From the NCBI GenBank assembly GCA_032718475.1, contig JAUCBJ010005450.1:1-54599 (forward strand): 54,599 nt of DNA. The letters are read 5' to 3'. The notes beneath the pieces were generated by a model. The model saw nothing but the letters and a program-made list of their open reading frames with translations, ran no database searches and was not told where the DNA came from. Both the position numbers and the translations under genes were made by a program. This DNA is from Nemertoderma westbladi. Taxonomy: Eukaryota; Xenacoelomorpha; Nemertodermatida; Nemertodermatidae. Below are positions 11,224-18,984 of the stretch, piece by piece. Position 1 is the stretch's first letter; each line of letters opens with the position of its first letter.

Positions 11224-11804
11224 ATCAGTAAAGTTAAGGTATAAATGATTTGGTATGGTATGCCGCATTTATGGATGTTATGCAGGTCGATAAAGGATAT
11301 ATGTCCTTATAATTAAGCCTACTAGTGTAAGGCTAAAGCAGAAAAGCACAAAATACTCTAAAGCCGTTCTTCCTGGCTTAGAATCACTAACAACACTGAT
11401 AAGAATAACTATAAGAATACCAGCTACCCTTATTCCATGAAGCTCCCGTCCAACACAGAGGATGAGCATTGAGATAGGAAAATTCAGTTCAGTAGCTCTG
11501 TGATAGGTCAAAATCAAAGCCAGCTCAAATCCTATTGGCAGATACAGAAAGCTGCAACGTGGCAATATCAGCCGTTAGCCGTCGTCATGGTAGCGACACT
11601 GTTTTCAAGAGTATCGAGCTTTTTACGTCATGAAATTGCAGATTATGTCCTCTAAAGTACAAATACAGTTCAAATACAGAAGAAATGACTTTTATGTCCT
11701 CTAAAACACCAGTACAGCAAGGACACGGCCTTTTTATGCCTGGCAAACCAACTACAGAGTACTTTAAGGGAAAATAACCGGTTAATGACGCAAAAGCTTT
11801 TACA
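11224..11804 (-). repeat. 5' LTR of element A
   Basis: Direct repeat of 1-581. It ends on the plus strand at TTTTACA, the reverse complement of the TGTAAAA start of the LTR. The left limit is a minimum, because the matching copy is cut by the window edge. The mismatches cluster between about 11438 and 11532. Confidence 0.85.
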
Positions 11805-12142
11805 ACAACTATATCCAAGAAATTTAACAAAACCGCAAATCAGTCAAAGTGAAAAGGGGGGACAGTTCCCCCTTCAACCCCCCTTTCAATCAGCACCCCG
11901 TCCCAAAAGCAAAGCCGCACCAAGACCGAGTCAAGCAGAATAACCTATGGAGATAGATATTTATTATGACAACACACCCGGTTCTTTTAAATTTGCGTGA
12001 TTTGAGTTTTATGCTCGCACCACTAATTGAGTTTTATAATATTTGTAAGAAATGTTAAAACTTATCTTATGCCAATGTAGTAATGGTATTAAAATATAAT
12101 TAAATTAATTTGCACTATTAATGCTTCAGCTAAAAAATGATG
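11805..12142. other. Short spacer between elements A and B
   Basis: No gene seen. A C/G-run region (11858-11890) is followed by AT-rich DNA up to the LTR of element B. Confidence 0.5.
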
Positions 12143-12797
12143 TGTGGCGGAATCCACTGGAGTTGACAGTGGTGGATTCCGACCGGTGTGGATTGTACGC
12201 GTCGTCGCGTCCGTGGGCTGCTGGGCCAACGCTGGATATATGTTAGGCTGAAGGCCGTTGAAAAGACAGAGTTAAATTGTCAGTATTAATAATCACAGCA
12301 ATTGATAATAGCACAGTCTGAATATAATAATATGCAATACAAACAGTAACGACGACGGTTAAAGCTATTCCGGTCTCACAACTGTAAGGAACTAACTAAT
12401 CTAACTACAGTATCAACTAACTAATAATCAGTAATCATAACGGTTATATCATTGACACATATTACACTCTACACCCTACACTACTGGGCGGCCTTAATAT
12501 CCAATAGATGCGCTCTTGTCCTCCCCAATGTGCTTTCCTGCCTACTATTGGCTTAACCTGATTAATACTCACCTCGCCACTCCCTGTTGGCGTTATCCCT
12601 TGGTGCTAGCCTTACTAGCTTGTTTGTCCCTCTGAGGAAGTTTGACCTCTCACCTCTCTCTGTGGCTTACGGCGTGTGTCGCCCCAGTTGGTTATGAGGT
12701 GAGATTATTATTGGTAATCTCACATCGCCAACTATATTGGTAAAATGCCACTAGTCCCATTTTTGGTGGGTAATGAACGAAATTGAATGTGCTTACA
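12143..12797 (-). repeat. 3' LTR of element B
   Basis: On the minus strand it begins TGTAAGCACATTC and ends near CCGCCACA (TG..CA). It aligns with the LTRs of element C and with the inverted solo LTR at 46031-46618, sharing blocks around 12190-12240 and 12480-12780. A C-run on the plus strand just inside (about 12800-12806) is a G-rich polypurine tract on the element strand, as expected next to a 3' LTR. Confidence 0.85.
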
Positions 12798-13681
12798 CTC
12801 CCCCCTATGCTATCTTCCAGGTGAGAAGATAGCATCAACCTTAAGTGCGCTTCAATTCCGCTGGAATCCAATCTAATATTGGACGTGGGGTGGAATTTTC
12901 TTCTCGGGGTCGGCTTTCCAGGCCGGCCCCCATGGGTCTGTTATCACTACCCATCCTTGGTACATCTGCTAGCTATGTTGTACCAAGGCATCTGGCGTCT
13001 CTGTTTTAGATAATTGCCCTCACTCCTCACACAATTTTTCTTCTTGGACTTTGTTGTCCCTTCCTCTTTCACCAGTCCCTTGGGATTCATCCTCCTCTAT
13101 GCTCCCCCCCCCCCACACTTGAATCTCGCACTTCTTTCACCTCCTCAACTCTAACACCTTCTCCCCATGCTTCCCCCATTCCCCGTACTCAACCCCTTTT
13201 ATTGTCACGCACCATGTCTGTGAGATCCGTCTAATGTCTCGTCCTCCTGTTCCAGTCAATTGGTCCCCGATCCTAGTAGCTACTTGGAAAAGGGTATATT
13301 TTTACTATAGTACATACATTGATTATATTGGGTATTAGTTAATTAATTTTACGTACGTACATACTAATTGCACTTAATTAATTGCACTTAGGAGTTTGTA
13401 CTGTCCCGTTCATGTGGTGCCTTCCAGGCACACTGTTCCTGAATTCTAGTTTGCTCCTCCCGTCTTCGGGAACCATCTGAGTTTCTTGCCCCTATCGTCA
13501 TCTTGCCTGGGCCGCTTCCTTCCTTCCTATTTATCCTTGAGGCTACTCATCGTCGCCGATACCGTCTTGCCAAGCCCCATTGTTGGTTCTTTGGGCGCAG
13601 GTGTTATCAACTCCCGGTATCGCTTCGCAGGTGGTCCCACTGAATGTCCCTCCTGCCTCCCTCTAGTAGCGTCCCACAAGA
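12798..13681 (-). other. Non-coding DNA between the zinc-knuckle ORF and the 3' LTR of element B
   Basis: No ORF supported. Parts of 12950-13210 resemble 32750-33010 of element C (for example the GGTACATCTGC and CTGGCGTCTCTGTT blocks), so this is shared element 3' sequence. Poly-C runs at about 13105. Confidence 0.6.
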
Positions 13682-14179
13682 TCATCTCCATCGCCCGCGG
13701 CACGTGCCCCCCAGAAAGTCCCTGAATTCGATCATATTTTCTGGTGACCATCTGTCTAGGTATCTTTGGGTGTTGATGACCCCTCCGTACGATGCCGCTG
13801 TCGCTACCTCCTGATACGTGAATGGTAGTATCCTCTTGGTGATCTCTTGGTGGGCTTCCACATTAATGTTAAAGAAGCCCCACCAGAACTCCTGGGCCTT
13901 CATCCTTTGTTGTGTCATGACTCCGACATCGGCCCACTCCTCGAAGATTCGGAACTTCTCCTCATCATCGTCCATCCAGTCGCACTGGCGCTCAAAGTGC
14001 CCTCTAAACTTGCAATTTGAACATCTGTTGTGCAACCTCGGACATGCACCCATCTTATGGCTTGACTCGCGACAGTAGAGACACGCCATCCCCTTCTGGA
14101 AACGGTATAGACAGTTCTTTTGCTGATGGGTTAGTCTCCCACAGTAATCGCAACCGTGTACTATTGTGTCCCGCCCCAA
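13682..14179 (-). CDS. Triple CCHC zinc-knuckle protein of element B
   Basis: A 165-codon open stretch with three canonical CX2CX4HX4C knuckles within the first ~50 residues, starting CDYCGRLTHQQKNC. A tryptophan-rich region of ~110 residues with no recognised domain follows. Knuckles of this type bind nucleic acid in Gag-like proteins. The frame is open well upstream of 14179 and overlaps the end of the exonuclease-like ORF, in the -1 frame relative to it. It is therefore probably the C-terminal part of that protein, reached by a frameshift or separated by an indel, rather than a separate gene. The stretch shows no ATG that must be its start. A sequencing or mutational indel cannot be excluded. 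Confidence 0.7.
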   Translation of the reverse strand: MGRDTIVHGCDYCGRLTHQQKNCLYRFQKGMACLYCRESSHKMGACPRLHNRCSNCKFRGHFERQCDWMDDDEEKFRIFEEWADVGVMTQQRMKAQEFWWGFFNINVEAHQEITKRILPFTYQEVATAASYGGVINTQRYLDRWSPENMIEFRDFLGGTCRGRWR

Positions 14180-16074
14180 GTCGTCCTTGGCTCCGCGTGG
14201 CCTCCTGGGTCTATGGAGCCGCTGGTCATCTGGACGCTGTCCTCCCTACCCAAGTCGATGTCCACCTCCACCCTCGGCATTGTTTCTCCAAACACTACCC
14301 GTGGTGCTGTTCCCGGTTGCTCGCCCAACCTGATCGTACTCGCCGCAAAGTCCATTGCCGGCTCCCCATGCTCCCAGGTCCACTTACCGGGTTTCTCCCA
14401 GAAGGCTCTCGCCCCGCTGGCCGTCACCACCCTCCCATCCACCCAGTCCGTATCTGAGTGGCCGATCCTCACTATCAGTGGCATCGCCCCGAACTCGTCC
14501 TCCTCCTCTTCCCCTGCTGGGACCGCAATCCTCTCTATCAGCGGCATTGCCCCGAACTCGTCTTCTTCCTCCCCTGCCGGGAGCGGATCCGAACCCGGTA
14601 GCACAGTTGATCCAATGTGTCCCTTTCCACCCTGGTATCCGCCCATAGCCTTCCACCCTTCTACCTCCCTCGGTCTCTTCCTCCCAATGTCGCCCTCAGA
14701 GCCCACTGGTACGGGCATTCCTTGCAACCCCGATGTTGACTGTCTTGGCGTTTCTTCCATCCAACCCAGTTCGTCTTCCAGCCAAAACTCGTCTGAGGTC
14801 TCTGATCCCCACTTCTCTTCCAAGAGTTGGGCTTCGAACTCATCCTCTCCCCTTATATCCGCTTCTCTGTCCGCTGCCTCCCTTCTCTTTCTCCTGGCGA
14901 CCTCCTCTAGTCTCCTTTCCTCAACCCTATCCGCCTCCAGTTTCCTCCATCGCTTGTACGGTGTGTCTACATCTCTGTCTAGAAGGTGTCGGGTATCGAA
15001 AAATACTGACTCGCCCTTCATCCCCGGGTGGTCTACAAGACCTTTGAAGGCCACCTTAAAGGCTCTCCTGTGATTCAGAGGTGCTCCTGATAGTAGAAAC
15101 GCCGTCGGCTCCCTCCCGAAGATCACTGTAATGAATAGGTTTAATAAACCTATCATTATCCAATCCTCCTGTAAGATATATCTCTTCTGATATATCTTTA
15201 TCGCTCCCCTCCGGAACTGATACACTTCCTGCTTTCCTGGCCTCGCTCCCCACTTCAGCGAGTTCGCAAGTTCCGAACCCCGAGTCCGAGTCCGGAACTT
15301 GTTCCAGTCCATTGGCTTGTGGCAGATGAGTCCCATCAGTTGGCCCATCGCCACGGCTCCGCAATGTCCCGTGTTCTCCACCAATCCCAATCCCTCTGGT
15401 CTCGTCATAGCCATATAGACTACCTGCATGTCCAGGAGATTGGAGGTGTCCGGTCCAATGATCTTATCCGCGTCATCGCAGATCGCCGATCCCACCTTGA
15501 TCGTAGTTTTCTGTCTCACTAGGTCCTGCACCGCCCTCAGCAACCGGTTTAACTTCGGCCCGCTCTTCTTCCCATAGGTCCCCAGGTCGAATAGAAAGAT
15601 ATCTCCGTTCGGCGCTGCCAAATGCAGCAATATAGTTCTAGCCGATCCTGCCAACCCCCTTCTCGAGCCCTCGTCATCCTCCACAGTCCCTTTGTCGTCT
15701 AGGACCATGTATCCGCCCCTCTCCACGGAATCTACACATCTCCTCCACTCCTTCCTCGGTGGTTCCCTCTCCCTCGGATACTTCAGTATCCCAAATGTCG
15801 CCTCGTCTCCCTTCACAACGTACTGAAGATGCTCGTGGATCGCGTTGTCCAACGACGGCGTCCCGTAGGTCCCGACCAGTCGTCGCTCGTGCATCTCCCT
15901 AAACTGGTCCTGTAGCGCGTGCGCCCAGTGACCCTTTGGGAGTAGTTTGTAGTATCCCTTCGTCTTCTCCTCCAGATGCCTCTGCGTGAAGTCCACTAGC
16001 AACTCTTTTCCAGTCTTCTCCGACTTTCTCTTCTTTACTAATTTCTCCGCCATCACGAATCCATGCGCTCTCAT
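14161..16074 (-). CDS. DEDD 3'-5' exonuclease-like accessory protein of a BEL/Pao element
   Basis: A 637-codon ORF, ATG at 16074. Residues ~120-300 follow the order of a DnaQ/DEDD exonuclease: a strand with an acidic motif (MVLDDKG, ~123), ILLHLAAPNGDIFLFDLGTY (~150-168), an Exo II-like KVGSAICDDADKI (~192), a LLDMQVVYMAM strand (~215), then W and RPGKQEVYQFRRGAIKIYQ (~275-295). In active enzymes that last motif is usually YxxxD; here the aspartate position reads glycine, so activity may be lost. Residues ~360-560 are acidic and low-complexity, with two similar GEEEDEFGAMPLI repeats. The ORF lies downstream of integrase, where env sits in other elements. I know of no standard BEL/Pao gene like this. 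The fold call is from motif pattern only. Confidence 0.6.
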   Translation of the reverse strand: MRAHGFVMAEKLVKKRKSEKTGKELLVDFTQRHLEEKTKGYYKLLPKGHWAHALQDQFREMHERRLVGTYGTPSLDNAIHEHLQYVVKGDEATFGILKYPREREPPRKEWRRCVDSVERGGYMVLDDKGTVEDDEGSRRGLAGSARTILLHLAAPNGDIFLFDLGTYGKKSGPKLNRLLRAVQDLVRQKTTIKVGSAICDDADKIIGPDTSNLLDMQVVYMAMTRPEGLGLVENTGHCGAVAMGQLMGLICHKPMDWNKFRTRTRGSELANSLKWGARPGKQEVYQFRRGAIKIYQKRYILQEDWIMIGLLNLFITVIFGREPTAFLLSGAPLNHRRAFKVAFKGLVDHPGMKGESVFFDTRHLLDRDVDTPYKRWRKLEADRVEERRLEEVARRKRREAADREADIRGEDEFEAQLLEEKWGSETSDEFWLEDELGWMEETPRQSTSGLQGMPVPVGSEGDIGRKRPREVEGWKAMGGYQGGKGHIGSTVLPGSDPLPAGEEEDEFGAMPLIERIAVPAGEEEEDEFGAMPLIVRIGHSDTDWVDGRVVTASGARAFWEKPGKWTWEHGEPAMDFAASTIRLGEQPGTAPRVVFGETMPRVEVDIDLGREDSVQMTSGSIDPGGHAEPRTTWGGTQ

Positions 16075-16417
16075 CCAACTGGTGGGGCCTTACATAGGCT
16101 CAGTTTAAGTGAGAGGGTCGTCAAACAGGATGTTAATCGTTCCGATCAGTGATAGCCTACCTCATATATTTCGTTTTTGGTATATTTTGTACAAATATAC
16201 CCCCTAAGTGTCAATTCGCCCTAAATTTGTAATTTTTGTCCATTGCTTTTATTAATTATTCTAGAATTTCCTCCCACCAGTTGCCATAATTTGTTAATTT
16301 TCTAATTTTGTCATTATTTACCAATACCCTACGTCTGTACTACGGGCTGTGCGGTACAGTAGTCTATTTCGTGCGGCCTACACGGTCTATCCTACTGTGC
16401 CCACATGTCCCCCCCTT

Positions 16418-16890
16418 TACCCTCACGTGGCGCCCTTAATGCCCACAAGTTTTACGGTACTGTGTACCCTTCTACTACGGTATGCGTACATAACATACCC
16501 CCCAATTCCTCACGTAGCGCCCTCAGTGCCCACAAGTTCTACGGTACTGTGTACCATTCTACTACGGTAGGGTATGCATATATACCCCCCAATTCCTCAC
16601 GTGGCGCCCTCAGTGCCCACAAGTTATACGGTACTGTGTACCCTTCTACTACGGTATGCGTACATACCCCCCAATTCCTCACGTGGCGCCCTCAGTGCCC
16701 ACAAGTTTTACGGTACTGTGTACCCTTCTACTACGGTATGCGTACATACCCCCCAATTCCTCACGTGGCGCCCTCAGTGCCCACAAGTTTTACGGTACTG
16801 TGTACCCTTCTACTACGGTATGCGTACATACACCCCAATTCCTCACGTGGCGCCCTCAGTGCCCACAAGTCTTGCGGTACTGTAAATTAG
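16418..16890. repeat. ~83-bp tandem repeat array in element B
   Basis: About six copies of a unit containing CCTCACGTGGCGCCCTCAGTG, CCCACAAGTT, ACGGTACTGTGTACC and CTACTACGGTATGCGTACAT. ACGGTACTG recurs near 16455, 16540, 16628, 16710, 16793 and 16876. The array separates integrase/DUF5641 from the exonuclease-like ORF. Long overlapping ORFs through it are a by-product of the repeat and are not genes. Confidence 0.9.
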
Positions 16891-17136
16891 GTAGGCCTAC
16901 GTTGGTACATTATTGTACCCGTCCGACGTACATAATTGTAACTACCTACACTGTATATTATGTACGTTGGTACATCTGTACCCATCAGACATACATAATA
17001 TCTACTATCTACCTACAGCGTACCTTGGTACTAACTACTTATTTTATTATTTTGCTTATTTTTATTTTTATGTGTGGGAAGGGCGTCTCGCCCTCATTCC
17101 CACCCCCCTCAGTCCAATATATTGGACGACTCAACT
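16891..17136 (-). other. GTAC-rich spacer after DUF5641 in element B
   Basis: No gene. It contains partial repeats around ATTATGTACGTTGGTAC and ACCCATCAGACATAC. Related sequence follows the DUF5641 remnant of element C (33390-33545), so this is shared element DNA. Confidence 0.6.
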
Positions 17137-17622
17137 CTAAGGCGACCCTTCCAATAGGCAACACTTTCCTACCGCCCTCCTGTAGGTCTTCCTATCTTTG
17201 GCCCCTATCTTTCCTCCGATCCTCACTTCCACGGATCTAATTCTTCCATCCTCGTCGGGGTAGGTTTCTACTACCCTAGCTAGTCTCCACTGGTTATTGA
17301 TAATTGTGTCATCCGTGACGATTATCAGGTCACCCTTCTTTAGCTCCCTTTGACTGTTCCTCCATTTACTCCTTTTGTGTAGTGTTGGAAGGTACTCTTG
17401 TATCCACCTTGTCCAATACTCTGCGCTTATTGCCTTAGCGACCTTCCAGCTTTGACGTGAATGCATATCGTCTGGATCCACGCTCCTCATGTCAATCGTC
17501 GCTGGTCTCTCCATAAGTAGGTGTGCTGGTGTAAGGACGTCCAGTGATTCTGGGTCGTCGTTCTCGGGGTATAGCAGTGGGCTATTAATAATCCCCTCAT
17601 ATTTAGCCAACACTGTCCTCAA
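17137..17622 (-). CDS. Integrase C-terminal DUF5641 region, element B
   Basis: 161 codons with the BEL/Pao post-integrase pattern: LTPAHLLMERP near residue 33, a WxxWxxEYLPTL-type helix near 85, a KKGDLIIVTDD strand near 105 and WRLARVVETYPDEDGRIRSV near 120. DUF5641 follows the integrase core in BEL/Pao polyproteins. It overlaps the integrase-core ORF in another frame; a one-base indel near 17640 separates them, so in this copy the pol product is broken here. Confidence 0.85.
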   Translation of the reverse strand: MRTVLAKYEGIINSPLLYPENDDPESLDVLTPAHLLMERPATIDMRSVDPDDMHSRQSWKVAKAISAEYWTRWIQEYLPTLHKRSKWRNSQRELKKGDLIIVTDDTIINNQWRLARVVETYPDEDGRIRSVEVRIGGKIGAKDRKTYRRAVGKCCLLEGSP

Positions 17623-18155
17623 TACGTCCTCCGTGATCCATATGATAATTCATCAGTTTGGTCATTAGTCGTTTGGAGCTTCCCACAAGTCGCTCTACAA
17701 ATCCTAGTGTGTGTGGCGCGTATGGTGTTCTCCTTTCCCACCTTATTAGGTGTTTCCTCATCGCCGCCCTGACATCTTCTCCCTCCAGGATGTCAAGGGC
17801 CTCCGCTAACTCGTTCTCCGCGCCCACGAAGTTACTCCCGTTGTCTGAGTATAATACCTCGACTGTCCCTCCCCTGCGGGTTACAAACCTCTCAAGTGCA
17901 TTAATAAATGCTGACGCCGTAGCGTCCTGGGCTAGTTCTATCCCCACCGCCCTCGTATTATTGCAGACGAAGATAATGCCGTAGCGTTTCTCCGTATGCC
18001 GCATCACCTTTATCTTAATCGGCCCAAACATGTCCACGCCGCAGTGTGTGAATGGTGGGTCGTGATGCCTCACCCTGTTGGCCGGTAATGGCGCCTTCTC
18101 CTGTACAGCCCTCTCCTTCTTCGTCCGTCGGCAGGTCTGGCACTAAGCAACAACT
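17603..18155 (-). pseudogene. Integrase catalytic core, element B
   Basis: The frame runs from a zinc-finger-end motif CQTCRR near 18150 through CGVDMFGPIKIK (first catalytic Asp), LYSDNGSNFVGA (second Asp) and PHTLGFVERLVGSSKR (catalytic Glu). This is the DDE core of a BEL/Pao integrase. The longest ATG-initiated piece starts at 18073, but the frame is open upstream. The core ends in a frameshift into DUF5641 near 17640. The H2C2 zinc domain that should precede it is present but inverted at 18145-18424. Confidence 0.85.
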
Positions 18156-18450
18156 CCTTCATCAAGACAGCGAGCTCAACGCGCTGTCGCCACAATTGGA
18201 CGATGACGGGATCCTGGTCATGAACTCCAGGGTGGTAAACAACAACAGCCCAGTCATTCCACCGAAACCGATAATAATCCCCAATAAGTCACCAATAGTC
18301 AACCAGATCATATGGGATTCCCATAAATCTATACTACATGGGGGTACTAAGCAGACCCTGACCGAAATCCGGAAAACATTATGGGTAATCCAACTCAGAA
18401 AGATGGTGAAGGCGGCAGTGGGGCAGTGCCAGACGTGCCGACGGACAGAC
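18137..18450 (+). pseudogene. Inverted H2C2 integrase zinc-binding segment
   Basis: On the plus strand, opposite to the rest of pol, the translation reads a BEL pre-integrase region: LSPQLDDDGILVMNSRV, then HKSILHGGTKQTLTEIRKTL and CQTCRR, giving H-X4-H and C-X2-C. The segment is bounded by inverted copies of a 22-bp sequence (18123-18144 and 18425-18446, one mismatch). CQTCRR is therefore encoded at both ends in opposite directions. The inversion breaks the polyprotein. Confidence 0.85.
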
Positions 18451-18500
18451 GGGGACGAAGTGAACCGAGTTAGCATGCTGACTCGGTTCACTTCGACCCC
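18451..18500. repeat. 50-bp near-perfect palindrome
   Basis: The arm 18451-18470 (GGGGACGAAGTGAACCGAGT) pairs with 18481-18500 with one mismatch. The central ten bases are themselves almost self-complementary around AGCATGCT. It lies at the right breakpoint of the inverted pol segment. Confidence 0.9.
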
Positions 18501-18983
18501 GTACCCCTTCATTTGCTCGTATCGTATCACGGCTTTAGCCGCCCCTTCCAGATCGATGGTGGGTCTCGTTTTGGTATCCTTACCAACTCCCCTGAGGAAA
18601 TCTCCGTAGGCCCTCAGATATGCTACCAGTTTCTTAGTCTTATACCAGCCGGAGCTGTAACTGAGCAACATATCTGTTGGGCTGTCGCACGACTCTCTCG
18701 GTTTTAGTTGCGGTGGCGCCTCCTTAATCTCCCTCGCCAATTGGCTGTTTATTTCCTCACCCTCCGATTCCTCTCCCTCCTCCTCTACTGTTACTTCCTC
18801 TGTACCTGGGTCTACCTTCCTCATTGGTGGCCAGCTCGACCTATCGTTAAGGAAGTGCGGCCCATGCTGCCACAACTCATGCTTTCTCGAGAAAGCGTGG
18901 CGTACAATGCCCCTCGATAGCAGATCTGCTGGATTGTCGTCGGTTGGGCAGTAGTGCCACTTTTCCAGATCGGTCGTTGCCCT
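18481..18983 (-). pseudogene. RNase H-integrase linker of element B pol
   Basis: Read on the minus strand from 18983: [17 protein letters not shown], a motif that follows RNase H in BEL/Pao; then [11 protein letters not shown]; an acidic insert; and YSSGWYKTKKLVAYLRAYGDF, the usual pre-integrase helix. The frame is open across the stretch and continues in phase with the RNase H fragment at 22031-22197 once the intervening LINE is skipped. Confidence 0.85.
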
Positions 18984-18984
18984 T

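Larger units (their letters stand above)
1..11804 (-). mobile_element. BEL/Pao LTR retrotransposon A (gag-protease only)
   Basis: Sequence 1-581 recurs in direct orientation at 11224-11804 with about 8 mismatches by eye. These are the LTRs of an element read on the minus strand, and the left copy is cut by the window edge. Between them lie a ~3-kb leader, a 1471-codon gag-protease ORF (8259 to 3844) and a decayed env-position region (about 2053-690). The BEL/Pao assignment comes from the capsid-like DUF1759 region, the CCHC knuckles, the DUF1758-type retropepsin and the pre-integrase linker motifs. RT, RNase H and integrase are absent. The low LTR divergence and the open ORF point to a fairly recent insertion, presumably moved in trans. 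No target duplication can be checked because the left edge is outside the window. Confidence 0.85.

Noticed and set aside
14156-15073. 305-codon plus-strand ORF
   Set aside because: Exactly antisense to the exonuclease-like ORF. Its serine/proline-rich composition is what the opposite strand of the acidic coding region gives.
16349-17240. Overlapping plus-strand ORFs of 73-194 codons
   Set aside because: They arise from the 83-bp tandem array being open in several frames; no domain and no independent start.
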